Assembly: GCA_015060335.1 (NCBI GenBank)
Contig: SUYR01000018.1
Span: forward strand, 1-44,343
Source of the DNA: Bacteroidales bacterium
GTDB taxonomy: Bacteria > Bacteroidota > Bacteroidia > Bacteroidales > UBA932
Length of the DNA stretch: 44,343 bases
Direction: 5' to 3'
The position numbers and the translations under genes are program-made. Positions 7,317 to 15,284 of the stretch are shown here, piece after piece; position 1 is the first letter of the stretch, and each line of letters starts with the position of its first letter. Under the pieces are notes generated by a model that saw only the letters and a list, made by a program, of their open reading frames with translations, did no database searches and was not told the DNA's origin.

Positions 7317-8261
7317 CTATTCCTCCTTTTTTACAGATTTCTCCACTACGGCTTCGCCTCCGGTCGAAATGACAGCAGGGGCTTCGGTCTTCGCTACCGG
7401 AACAGGTTTTGCCGGAGCAGGGGCGTCGGCCTTTGGTTTCACTACGGGAAAGTTTACTGCATGGATTGCTCCTGTAGGGCATTCGGCGACGCATTTCTTA
7501 CAGAGCTTACATTTTGTAAAGTCAATATAAGCAAGATTATTCTCGACAGTGATTGCCTCAAACGGACAGACCTTTGCACATTTGCTGCAACCGATACATG
7601 CAGCCTTGCAGGCCTTGCGGGCAGCTGCACCCTTGTCCTTGTTGACACAAGAAACATACACCCTCATATTGCGCCTGCCCTTATTGCGAAGTTCGATCAC
7701 ATTCTTAGGACATGCCTTCACACATGCACCGCAGGCAGTACACTTTTCTTCATCGACAACAGGAAGGCCTGTCTGTTCATCCATGCTGATCGCACCGAAC
7801 TGACATGCCTGCACGCAGTCTCCACATCCGAGACATCCGAAAGAACAGCCCGTGTCACCGCTGTAGAGAGCAGCCTTGACGCGGCATGACTGATAACCGC
7901 CATATTCATTGATCTTAGGACGGTTTTCACAAGTACCGTTGCATCGTACCACGGCTACCATAGGCTCCTTTGCGGCAACCTCACGGCCAAGTACGGCAGC
8001 GACCTTCTGCATGACGTCGTTTCCTCCGACAGGACAGAAACATTTGTCCATATCCTCAGATTCGACGCAGAACTGAGCAAACGCACGGCAGCCTGCCTGT
8101 CCGCAGCCTCCGCAGTTAGCTCCCGGCAACACCTTCTCAACGTCATCAATCCTCGGGTCTTCCTCTACCTTGAACTTTTCAGCCACAACATAAAGGACAA
8201 CAGCGAGGACAACTCCAAGAATCACAAGGATTGCAATAGTCCAGATTATTGTCTGTGTCAT
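7317..8261 (-). CDS. rnfB: Rnf electron transport complex subunit B (ferredoxin-like)
   Basis: 314 residues. One N-terminal membrane helix (about 5-27) is followed by the Fe4S domain NCGGCGQAGCRAF (Cys50, 53, 58). Several CxxCxxCxxxCP ferredoxin motifs come next (GCGDCVQACQ, CTACGACVKACP, CIGCSKCAKVCP, CKLCKKCVAECP). It accepts electrons from soluble ferredoxin. After about residue 275 comes an Ala/Pro/Lys-rich tail, APAPAKPVPVAK, that is not part of the core fold. The final residues come from a dispersed repeat (copy 2) and from the rnfC Shine-Dalgarno sequence. No Shine-Dalgarno site precedes its own start. Confidence 0.96.
   Translation of the reverse strand: MTQTIIWTIAILVILGVVLAVVLYVVAEKFKVEEDPRIDDVEKVLPGANCGGCGQAGCRAFAQFCVESEDMDKCFCPVGGNDVMQKVAAVLGREVAAKEPMVAVVRCNGTCENRPKINEYGGYQSCRVKAALYSGDTGCSFGCLGCGDCVQACQFGAISMDEQTGLPVVDEEKCTACGACVKACPKNVIELRNKGRRNMRVYVSCVNKDKGAAARKACKAACIGCSKCAKVCPFEAITVENNLAYIDFTKCKLCKKCVAECPTGAIHAVNFPVVKPKADAPAPAKPVPVAKTEAPAVISTGGEAVVEKSVKKEE
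7322..7328 (-). promoter_or_regulatory. Strong Shine-Dalgarno sequence of rnfC
   Basis: AAGGAGG on the minus strand, within the last Lys-Glu-Glu codons of rnfB and nine bases upstream of the rnfC start at 7312. Confidence 0.8.
7335..7375. repeat. Dispersed short repeat (copy 2), inside the 3' end of rnfB
   Basis: On the minus strand it begins CTGTCATTTCGA and ends GGAGAAATCT, with a GC-rich partly palindromic centre (GGAGGCGAAGCC). It is read in frame as VISTGGEAVVEKS at the end of RnfB. Confidence 0.75.
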
Positions 8262-8287
8262 TATTGATATAGTTTTAAGTATTTTTC

Positions 8288-8698
8288 CTACTTGATGAAG
8301 AATACAAATTCATTGTTGAGTCTGTCGCGCAGCAGCCATATCATCAGATAATACACGGCCACTCCACCTACAGAAGCAAGACCCGTCACGACCTCGCTGT
8401 CAAAAACTGCCGACAAAGATAATATTAAAATCATCAAAATGATCAAAGGAATCACATAAGATATCCACACAGCCTTCATTCCCATCGACATTTTCGTACA
8501 AAGTACCACTTCGTCGCCGACATTATAAGATGCATAAGGGTCTGTCGGAAGGGATATGACCTTCTCCTGGGTTTCAGACATGCCGCACAATCCTTTTGCA
8601 TGGCATTCAGAGCAGGCAGAATTTACGAGTATTTCCACGGTTGTGAAGTCAGGCGTCATCTCGATGACTTTAGCCTTGTGGGTTATGTTGTTCTTCAT
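8288..8698 (-). CDS. rseC: RseC/MucC-like SoxR-reducing-system protein
   Basis: 136 residues. The N-terminal soluble part contains the cysteine cluster ACSECHAKGLCG (Cys29, 32, 38). Two membrane helices follow at about 75-95 and 103-125. This is the RseC/MucC family, which in gammaproteobacteria is linked to sigma-E and to SoxR reduction together with Rnf. In Bacteroidales it heads the rnf gene cluster, as here (26 bases before rnfB). Its exact role in this phylum is not established. It lies three bases after the DUF3108 gene, so it is probably cotranscribed with the upstream genes. Confidence 0.9.
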   Translation of the reverse strand: MKNNITHKAKVIEMTPDFTTVEILVNSACSECHAKGLCGMSETQEKVISLPTDPYASYNVGDEVVLCTKMSMGMKAVWISYVIPLIILMILILSLSAVFDSEVVTGLASVGGVAVYYLMIWLLRDRLNNEFVFFIK

Positions 8699-8701
8699 AT
8701 T

Positions 8702-9565
8702 TTATTTTTTAATCAATGATGTAAACGGATATTTGAGATTTTCGTAGGAGGACATCCTGCCTTTGGCCACACCGACCAGAAGGGGTGCCTCGAAATATAC
8801 CGGAAGCCTGTTGTCGTCATCAGTAACCCAGATCATCATGTCTGCCTCTCCCTTGAAGACTTCACCTTCAAGAAGTTTCGCAGCAAATTTGATTGTCTTT
8901 ACGGTCCCCAGCCCCTTTACCTTGATAGTTTCTCTGCCATAAAGTATGAAATACACATTGAAGACTTCGTCGTCAATGGCAAACGTCATCGGATACCTCT
9001 TTCCCGGCTGAATGACATCGAAGTCCATATTTCTGGCAAAATAAAACAAGGTCGGCAGGTCGAAAGTACATGGAGTCAGAGGAATTTCTACACTTCTCTG
9101 TCCTCTCTTTGACGTATACAGGTCTGCTATGATCTTCGGCTGCTGAGCAGTCCTTACATACATGTATGTATTCTTGGCTTCATAATCCCCTTCCTGGGAA
9201 TGACGGTAGAATTTCAGAGGTCTCAGCCCGTCACGGGTAAAGACAGAGCTGAAGTCCTCCCTCACTTTGAAGAAAAGGTCATACAGTCTGGTGGTGCGAC
9301 CATGCATCGTACATTGATAAGCTTTCTGCCCATTGAATGTAAGGCTGTCAAGACGGACGTGAGCATTGCCCACATCAGAGTTTATCGCTCCCCACTCATA
9401 ATGCAGTACGAATGATGCAGACTCACCATGCCCGAAGGCCAGTTCACTGTCCTTCACCGTTTTGACCGGTATGCATGAGGTCGAATCCGAAAAACCCTGT
9501 GCCAGCTGTGGCAGAAATGCAGCAGCAATGCACAGGATAATCTGTATTGTCTTGATGATAGTCAT
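8702..9565 (-). CDS. DUF3108 periplasmic protein
   Basis: 287 residues from the chosen start. An upstream in-frame ATG at 9628 would overlap dnaB by about 60 bases. The ATG at 9565, immediately after the dnaB stop, gives a clean signal peptide (MTIIKTIQIILCIAAAF). The mature part matches the DUF3108 pattern: LHYEWGAINSDVGNAHV near the N-terminus, SSVFTRDGLRPLKFYRHS, LPTLFYFARNMDF, and a C-terminal IWVTDDDNRLPVYFEA. The fold is predicted to be a beta-barrel-like lipocalin type in the periplasm; biochemical function is unknown. It is in an operon between dnaB and rseC. Confidence 0.85.
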   Translation of the reverse strand: MTIIKTIQIILCIAAAFLPQLAQGFSDSTSCIPVKTVKDSELAFGHGESASFVLHYEWGAINSDVGNAHVRLDSLTFNGQKAYQCTMHGRTTRLYDLFFKVREDFSSVFTRDGLRPLKFYRHSQEGDYEAKNTYMYVRTAQQPKIIADLYTSKRGQRSVEIPLTPCTFDLPTLFYFARNMDFDVIQPGKRYPMTFAIDDEVFNVYFILYGRETIKVKGLGTVKTIKFAAKLLEGEVFKGEADMMIWVTDDDNRLPVYFEAPLLVGVAKGRMSSYENLKYPFTSLIKK

Positions 9566-9566
9566 T

Positions 9567-11090
9567 CTATGCAAAATCCGAAGTTCCTCCAAAATCATCC
9601 GAAGCTCCGACTGAAGGTGTGACGTCAAATGGAGGATTATCGTTATTCATGGCAGATGCCACAGATATCGATGCTGCCTGATTGACAAGGCTCTCCTGCT
9701 CATCGACGAAACGCACCTCGTCGGCACGGAATCTCATATCTATATCAGCAATCGCGCCATTTCTATGTTTTGCAATTATTATCTGAGTCTTGCCCACGTC
9801 ATTAGGATCCTCATTAAGTCCTTGATAATCATATCTATGTATAAATATCACCATGTCGGCATCCTGCTCTATGGAGCCGGACTCACGAAGGTCGCTCAGC
9901 TGAGGGCGACGATTGCTTCCGACTCTGTTCTCAGACTGACGGGACAACTGTGACAGAGCAATGATAGGAACATTCATTTCCTTGGCTGTCGCCTTCAATG
10001 TTCTTGAGATGGCAGCAACTTCCTGCTCACGCATTCCCCTGAGTTCAGAAGGTCCCTGCATCAGCTGAAGGTAGTCGACTACCACCAGTCTTACGCCCTT
10101 CTGCTTGACAAGCTTCTTGACTTTGGAACGGAATTCCATGACAGGCAAAGACGGAGTATCGTCGATATATATCGGAGATGTAGCAAGCCTCTTGAGCTGT
10201 ATGTCGAGTTGCTCCCATTCCCATGGCTGAAGCTTCACACCACCCTTGATCTTGTCTGCGCTGAGCCTTGTTTCCGAGACCATCATACGCTTTGCCAGCT
10301 GTATCGCAGGCATTTCAAGAGAGAAGAAAGCCACCGGCATATTGTGGTCCACAGCAGCATTTCGGGCAAGATTGAGTACAAATGCAGTCTTACCTACAGA
10401 CGGACGGGCAGCAAGGATGATCAGGTCTGATGCCTGCCATCCCAGAGTAATCTTGTCAACAGACGGGAAACCGGACGGTACGCCGCTCAGTCCGGAAGAA
10501 TCCTGGAGTCTCTGAATATCGTCAAGCGCATCATTTATGACATTTCCGATCTCCTGGACATCTTTCTTCACATTATTCTGGATTGCTGCGAATATCTTGG
10601 TCTGGGACATATCGATGAGATCGTCCACATTCACTGCCTCATCATATGATGCCTTAAGGATATCATACGAGGCTGTTATGAGTTCTCTCTGGATACACTT
10701 CTGTTTAAGTATCCTTATATAATACTCTATATGGGCTGCAGCACCGATCTTCTGAGAAAGCTGGACGAGGGCTACGGTTCCACCCACCGCATCGAGATTA
10801 CCGCTTGACTTGAGTTTCTGGGATACAGACAGAAAATCCAAGGCCACATGCTCTGTATTGAGTGAGCGCATCGCCTCGAATATCATACGGTGTTTCTCAC
10901 TATAGAAACAGCTTGGTGTAAGCTCATCCATAGCTTCATCTATGCAGTTCGGCTCTATCAGAAGTGCTCCGAGGACTGCTTCTTCGACATCAAGAGCTTG
11001 AGGCGGTAAATTTCCCACCTCAAGCCCTAATGTTCCAAGATTATCCTTGTCTTTCCTTCTGGCCGGCCTTCTGGTCTTTTCGTCAGCCAT
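9567..11090 (-). CDS. dnaB: Replicative DNA helicase DnaB
   Basis: 507 residues. The N-terminal primase-interacting domain (about 28-130) begins PPQALDVEEAVLGALL. The RecA-like C-terminal ATPase has Walker A ARPSVGKT at 228-235, Walker B VVVDYLQLM at 336-344, and the LSQLSRQSENR and DLRESGSIEQDADMV motifs. It is the hexameric helicase that unwinds the replication fork and recruits primase. No intein or insertion is visible. It sits 40 bases downstream of the zinc-ribbon gene and two bases ahead of the DUF3108 start. Confidence 0.98.
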   Translation of the reverse strand: MADEKTRRPARRKDKDNLGTLGLEVGNLPPQALDVEEAVLGALLIEPNCIDEAMDELTPSCFYSEKHRMIFEAMRSLNTEHVALDFLSVSQKLKSSGNLDAVGGTVALVQLSQKIGAAAHIEYYIRILKQKCIQRELITASYDILKASYDEAVNVDDLIDMSQTKIFAAIQNNVKKDVQEIGNVINDALDDIQRLQDSSGLSGVPSGFPSVDKITLGWQASDLIILAARPSVGKTAFVLNLARNAAVDHNMPVAFFSLEMPAIQLAKRMMVSETRLSADKIKGGVKLQPWEWEQLDIQLKRLATSPIYIDDTPSLPVMEFRSKVKKLVKQKGVRLVVVDYLQLMQGPSELRGMREQEVAAISRTLKATAKEMNVPIIALSQLSRQSENRVGSNRRPQLSDLRESGSIEQDADMVIFIHRYDYQGLNEDPNDVGKTQIIIAKHRNGAIADIDMRFRADEVRFVDEQESLVNQAASISVASAMNNDNPPFDVTPSVGASDDFGGTSDFA

Positions 11091-11130
11091 CTTAGAAATT
11101 GTTTAGATTTTCTACAGAATAATCCTGTGA

Positions 11131-11940
11131 CTATTCAAAGTCAGGATTTACGAGAATTCTTCCGCAGTACTCACAGATGATCATCTTTCTGTTTGAAGCC
11201 ACATCAATGAGTCTCTGAGGGGCGATTGTATTGAAACAGCCACCGCATGAGTCACCATTGAATACAGATACTACAGCAAGGTGATTGTTGCAGCTCTGAC
11301 GGATGTGCTCATACGCACTCATCGTTCTTGCATCGATCTTGGCTGCGCAAGCATCTCTGTTTGCACGAAGGAGCTCTTCTTCCTTAGCTGTGGACTCCAC
11401 GATGGTAGCAAGCTCTTCCTTCTTGGCCTTGAGGTCCTCATTTCTGACCTCGATCTTCTCTTTCACGATCTCGAGCTCATTCTTCTTCTCGAAGATGATC
11501 TCCTTTGTCTCTGAGATATTCTTCTCCGCAATCTGTCTGAGAAGTCCCTGGTTCTCGATCTCCTTGTTGAGAGAATCGTACTCACGGCTGTTTGACACAT
11601 TGTCGAGCTGTGACTTGTACTTCTCGATCTGTGCGTCACACTCCGAGATGTTGAGCTTGTTCTCTGCAATCGACTTTGTGAATCCTTCAATCAGATCTGA
11701 GATACGCTCAGCCTTTGCCTTGAGCTCCACAAGTTCAGTCTCGAGAGCCTCTACCTCCATAGGGAGCTCACCTCTGAGCTGGAGGATCTTGTCAATCTCA
11801 GTATCTGCCTGCTGAAGAACATAAAGAGTCTTAAGTTTCTCTGCCACAGGAAGATCAGAGTCAGCAAAAGTCTTCTGAATCGATACGAAGGTCTCCCTCT
11901 GGTCGATAGGAGTTTCGAATTTCTTTGTCTTTTTAGCCAT
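11131..11940 (-). CDS. Coiled-coil protein with C-terminal C4 zinc ribbon (CdsZ/CT398-like)
   Basis: 269 residues. Residues about 40-205 form a long, charged coiled coil. The C-terminus is a zinc ribbon with CGGC at 231-234 and CEYC at 256-259. This is the widespread zf-RING_7/C4-type zinc ribbon family, often next to nif3, as here with six bases between the genes. Chlamydial relatives bind secretion and sigma-54 partners. The function in Bacteroidota is not known; a nucleic-acid or protein scaffold role is plausible. Confidence 0.9.
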   Translation of the reverse strand: MAKKTKKFETPIDQRETFVSIQKTFADSDLPVAEKLKTLYVLQQADTEIDKILQLRGELPMEVEALETELVELKAKAERISDLIEGFTKSIAENKLNISECDAQIEKYKSQLDNVSNSREYDSLNKEIENQGLLRQIAEKNISETKEIIFEKKNELEIVKEKIEVRNEDLKAKKEELATIVESTAKEEELLRANRDACAAKIDARTMSAYEHIRQSCNNHLAVVSVFNGDSCGGCFNTIAPQRLIDVASNRKMIICEYCGRILVNPDFE

Positions 11941-11945
11941 ATCGC

Positions 11946-12722
11946 TTAAAAATAATATATCGGGTTACTATTCAAATTCTGCGTAATGCGAACCGCAAAG
12001 GTAGGAAAATTTTTCTTTATCAAAGAAAATAAAATGTCAACTATTTCTATTTCACTCTCATAATGTCCAATATCCATAATCATGAAGTCCTCCGGAGTGA
12101 AGAAATTATGGTATGAAATATCTCCGCTAATATACAGCTGCGCGCCTGATTTCCTTGCGGCACCTATCAGAGAACCACCTGAACCACCACACACAGCTAT
12201 CCTGGCGATGTCCTTATCAAGCGGTCTGGAAGACCTGATCACTTTCAATGCAAATTTCTCCTTGACAAGGTCCAATGCCTGCTGTGATGCAAGTGGTGAG
12301 GGCAAATCGCCGACAACACCAAGTCCGGTCCCCTCCTGATCTTCGTCAAGAATCCTCACATTCTTCAGTCCCAGCCTTGCAGCCATCGCCCCGCTGACTC
12401 CCTGTATCACCTTGTCTGCACTGGTATGGGCAGCGTAAATGCATATGCCGGCCTTGACAGCTTTGATCACCGCACTACCGGTCATATCCTCGGGAGATAT
12501 CTTCTTCAACCCGGAGAATATGAGCGGATGATGAGTTACAATCATATCCGCACCACATGCAACAGCCTCATCGACGAGTTCCGGAGTGCAGTCCAATGCA
12601 AGAAGCACAGACGTGACCTCATCATCAGGAGAGCCGACACAGAGTCCGCTGTTGTCCCAGCCTTCCTGGAGGGAAAGAGGCGCAAAAGCTTCTATTACCT
12701 TTATTATATCTTTGGCTTTCAT
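11946..12722 (-). CDS. Nif3-like dinuclear metal-centre protein (short form)
   Basis: 258 residues in the Nif3/YbgI/YqfO family. Metal-binding motifs are VTHHPLIF (His64, His65), HTSADKV (His99, Asp103) and a C-terminal GHYESE near 218-223. Members form hexameric toroids with two metal ions per subunit; the substrate is not settled. The length matches the E. coli YbgI form. Many Bacteroidota and Firmicutes homologues instead carry a central insert and exceed 350 residues. It lies between the MerR-type gene (7-base gap) and the zinc-ribbon gene. Confidence 0.92.
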   Translation of the reverse strand: MKAKDIIKVIEAFAPLSLQEGWDNSGLCVGSPDDEVTSVLLALDCTPELVDEAVACGADMIVTHHPLIFSGLKKISPEDMTGSAVIKAVKAGICIYAAHTSADKVIQGVSGAMAARLGLKNVRILDEDQEGTGLGVVGDLPSPLASQQALDLVKEKFALKVIRSSRPLDKDIARIAVCGGSGGSLIGAARKSGAQLYISGDISYHNFFTPEDFMIMDIGHYESEIEIVDILFSLIKKNFPTFAVRITQNLNSNPIYYF

Positions 12723-12729
12723 ATACTTT

Positions 12730-13047
12730 TTATAATTCCGAGCGGATTTCTGACAGCTGTTGACGGATATCCTTCAGAGATTCCAGGACCTTCGCCTTGT
12801 TTATGACTCCCTTTCTCTCGCCTTTCAGGCGCTTTGCGGCGCCTTCGAGAGTCAGTCCCTCCACCTTCACAAGAATGTGGATATGCTTGAATGTCTCAAC
12901 ATCGTCCTTAGAGAACAGTCTGTTGCCCTTGGCATTCCTCTGCGGACGGATGAATTTCGGAAATTCATTGGCCCAGAAACGCACGAGCGATGTACTTTCG
13001 CCCAATATTTCTGCAACCTCTCCTACTGTGTAAAAATATTTTTCCAT
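12730..13047 (-). CDS. MerR-family transcriptional regulator
   Basis: 105 residues. The N-terminal winged helix MerR-type domain (YFYTVGEVAEILGESTSLVR, FWANEFP, GNRLFSKDDVETF) is followed by a short C-terminal coiled coil. There is no effector domain, so it may act as a constitutive or dimer-controlled regulator. Small MerR proteins in this position beside M23 peptidases and alaS are common in Bacteroidales. Targets are unknown. A dispersed repeat copy separates it from the upstream peptidase gene. Confidence 0.92.
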   Translation of the reverse strand: MEKYFYTVGEVAEILGESTSLVRFWANEFPKFIRPQRNAKGNRLFSKDDVETFKHIHILVKVEGLTLEGAAKRLKGERKGVINKAKVLESLKDIRQQLSEIRSEL

Positions 13048-13054
13048 ATGTTAT

Positions 13055-13089
13055 AGATTCTCACGTCGTTTCACTCCTCAGAATGACAG
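13055..13089. repeat. Dispersed short repeat (copy 3) between M23 peptidase and merR genes
   Basis: On the minus strand it begins CTGTCATTCTGAGG and ends GAGAATCT. This is a variant of the same element class found at the ends of rnfB and rnfG. It fills most of the 49-base gap. Confidence 0.65.
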
Positions 13090-13096
13090 TTCGGTG

Positions 13097-14044
13097 TCAG
13101 TCCATCGATTGTCCTGTGGAAGCAGACATGACCAGCATGTTCACGTATTCGTCCGGAGACACCGATGCGAAGAAATGATGAACAGGGTCAAGCACCAGCG
13201 TATCCCTCAACACCTCATAATGAAGATGCGGTGCAAACGAATTGCCGGACATTCCTACATAACCGATCCTGGTCCCCTTCTTCACAGTCCTTCCTTCTCT
13301 TACTTCTATATCAGCCAGATGGGCATATCTTGTCAGATAGCCGTTTCTATGGTCTATCGTTACCACGTTTCCCAGACCCTTGCGTGATTTAGTCACATCA
13401 GACACGATTCCGTCAGCCGCAGCATATACAGGTTCACCGGCAGCGGCAATAAGGTCGAGTCCATTGTGTGCGATCTTCACCTTATAGAACGGGTTCACCC
13501 TGTCCCCAATGGAAGCTCCCACCTGTGCAAACGAAAAATCTTCGAGCGGATTGGACATTGGAGGCATGGACGCATCCTTTTGCTTAACCAGTTCCATGAT
13601 ACGTCTGAAATTATCTTCTATCGCATCCGCCTTCGACTCAAGGATATTCAGCCTGTTTTCGGACCGCTTCACGATATCCCTGTCAGGAATGGAATCCAGA
13701 CCTACAAGATAGTCAAGCGACGAGCCGGGATCCACATTCGGAGCCGGGGCATGGAAAATCTCTTCATATATGCGGTCGTCCCGGACCTGAAGACCTTCCA
13801 CAACATCAGTAAGAATGCGTCCTTTCTCTTCCAAAGCCGGAAACTCCTTCTCATACATACGGTTTTCCTGTCTGAGCCTGCGTTCCTCATCTGTACTGAA
13901 AACCAGAGCAAAAACTATATAATACAGCACAGCCATCGACACTGACGCAATCACGAATGACAACACTCTACGTATCGCGGTCCACACCGTCGTCTTCGAC
14001 TTCCTGACGCTGAAGTTACTCTTATCGAATATATAGCTGCTCAT
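13097..14044 (-). CDS. M23-family peptidoglycan endopeptidase, membrane-anchored
   Basis: 315 residues. One membrane helix at about 27-50 is followed by a coiled coil (52-160) and a C-terminal LytM/M23 domain. The zinc ligands appear intact: HNGLD (His193, Asp197) and HLHYEV (His273, His275), plus TRYAHL. It probably cleaves peptidoglycan cross-links in the periplasm. The start codon overlaps the stop of the preceding M23 gene as TAATG, so the two paralogues are translationally coupled. Confidence 0.93.
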   Translation of the reverse strand: MSSYIFDKSNFSVRKSKTTVWTAIRRVLSFVIASVSMAVLYYIVFALVFSTDEERRLRQENRMYEKEFPALEEKGRILTDVVEGLQVRDDRIYEEIFHAPAPNVDPGSSLDYLVGLDSIPDRDIVKRSENRLNILESKADAIEDNFRRIMELVKQKDASMPPMSNPLEDFSFAQVGASIGDRVNPFYKVKIAHNGLDLIAAAGEPVYAAADGIVSDVTKSRKGLGNVVTIDHRNGYLTRYAHLADIEVREGRTVKKGTRIGYVGMSGNSFAPHLHYEVLRDTLVLDPVHHFFASVSPDEYVNMLVMSASTGQSMD

Positions 14045-15060
14045 TACTTTCCACGCTTTTTCTGATGAGACGGGTGCAAGGTGATCCTTTCCGATGCGTC
14101 TGCCGTATTCTGCACCATTGTAGAATATTCCTCCGGCGTAATCGTCAGATCGTAGTAATTGGCAGGATTGACGTGTCTGTCCTTATACAGTACCTCGTAA
14201 TGGAGATGCGGTCCCGATGAACGTCCCGAATTGCCGCTTATGCCTATACACTCTCCCCTCTTTACCTTCATGCCCTCCACAACGCCTATGGATTTGAGAT
14301 GTGCATATCTGGTCTTGTATCCGAATCCGTGATCGATCAGGACTGAATTTCCATAACCGAAAAATTCAAATTTCACACTTTCCACCACACCTTCTCCCGT
14401 AGCATATACAGGATTGCCCGGTTTGAGAGCAAAGTCCACACCTGTGTGACGCTTGGTACGACCTGTAAACGGATCCTTCCTGTAACCGAAACTGCTTGAC
14501 AGACGGTATATGCTTCGGTCCGGCACGACAGGAGGTATGGCCGGGATACACGAAGCCATATCACCCGCACGCCTGGCAAGAAGGGCGACTTCGTCAAACG
14601 ACTTGCTCTGGACATACGACTTCTTGGTAAGCATATCCAGTCTTACAACAGTATTCTTAAGCAGCCCGTGCTGACCGACGCCCTCATAGTGTTCATATCT
14701 GTTGACACCGCCGAAACCGGCATTCCTGATCTCCATCGGAATCTCATGCATACCGAAAATCGAACGATATATGTCGTCATCCCTCATCTGAAGGGCTGTA
14801 AGAGCTTCGTCACATTTATCCAGCTGCCTGTTCATGACCTCCATTCTGGAAGCCCAGGCCGCATTTCTCTTCTTGAGAATGATCGTCTTGGGAAGTTCGA
14901 GACCAAGGACCGAAGTATATATCCAGAAATAGCCCATAGACAACAGCAGACTGCCGGCAAAGATTACCAGAGAACGCATTATACGCGACTTCCTGGACCT
15001 CTTCTGGACCTCATACGAAAGTGTTTTCGTATTGAATGTATATTTCCTCAACTTAGCCAT
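14044..15060 (-). CDS. M23-family peptidoglycan endopeptidase, membrane-anchored
   Basis: 338 residues from the chosen start. One membrane helix (about 29-50) and a coiled coil (about 60-165) precede the M23 domain. That domain has SSSFGYRKDPFTG, HTGVD (His205, Asp209) and HLHYEV (His285, His287). An in-frame ATG at 15096 exists. However, a strong promoter -7 element at 15067-15074 places the transcription start just before 15060, so the shorter form is preferred. Family members also begin with a MAKxxKYxFN-like stretch as here. First gene of the long leftward operon; divergent from alaS. Confidence 0.92.
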   Translation of the reverse strand: MAKLRKYTFNTKTLSYEVQKRSRKSRIMRSLVIFAGSLLLSMGYFWIYTSVLGLELPKTIILKKRNAAWASRMEVMNRQLDKCDEALTALQMRDDDIYRSIFGMHEIPMEIRNAGFGGVNRYEHYEGVGQHGLLKNTVVRLDMLTKKSYVQSKSFDEVALLARRAGDMASCIPAIPPVVPDRSIYRLSSSFGYRKDPFTGRTKRHTGVDFALKPGNPVYATGEGVVESVKFEFFGYGNSVLIDHGFGYKTRYAHLKSIGVVEGMKVKRGECIGISGNSGRSSGPHLHYEVLYKDRHVNPANYYDLTITPEEYSTMVQNTADASERITLHPSHQKKRGK

Positions 15061-15066
15061 AACCTG

Positions 15067-15097
15067 CAAATTTAGACATTTTTTGTTTTTTGGCAAA
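15067..15097 (-). promoter_or_regulatory. Promoter of the M23-M23-merR-nif3-dnaB operon
   Basis: Read leftwards, TTTG (15094-15097), 19 bases, then TAAATTTG (15067-15074): a full consensus match. The start of transcription would be about 15062, only one or two bases from the ATG at 15060. The message would therefore be leaderless or nearly so. Confidence 0.75.
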
Positions 15098-15193
15098 AAA
15101 AATATTGAATACCACAGCGTTATACTATGTCATTTGAAGTTCGCAGCCCCGGATTTTCAGAGCACTTCACTTGTTTTCCGTGCTCGACACTTC

Positions 15194-15224
15194 CTTGTTA
15201 TTAAGGAAATTTTTAGTATTTTTG
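15194..15224 (+). promoter_or_regulatory. Promoter of alaS
   Basis: CTTG (15194-15197), 19 bases, then TATTTTTG (15217-15224). The -7 box matches TAnnTTTG exactly and the -33 box has one mismatch. The predicted start is near 15230, giving a leader of about 55 bases before the ATG at 15285. Confidence 0.7.
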
Positions 15225-15284
15225 CGGGTTATTATGCCGTAGCTGGACTATCGGCCCGAAAAAGACAAATAAAAATTACGAAAT

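Noticed and set aside
8702..9628. Longer start of the DUF3108 gene at 9628
   Set aside because: It would overlap the dnaB coding region by about 60 bases and put a charged stretch ahead of an otherwise clean signal peptide; the ATG at 9565 is preferred.
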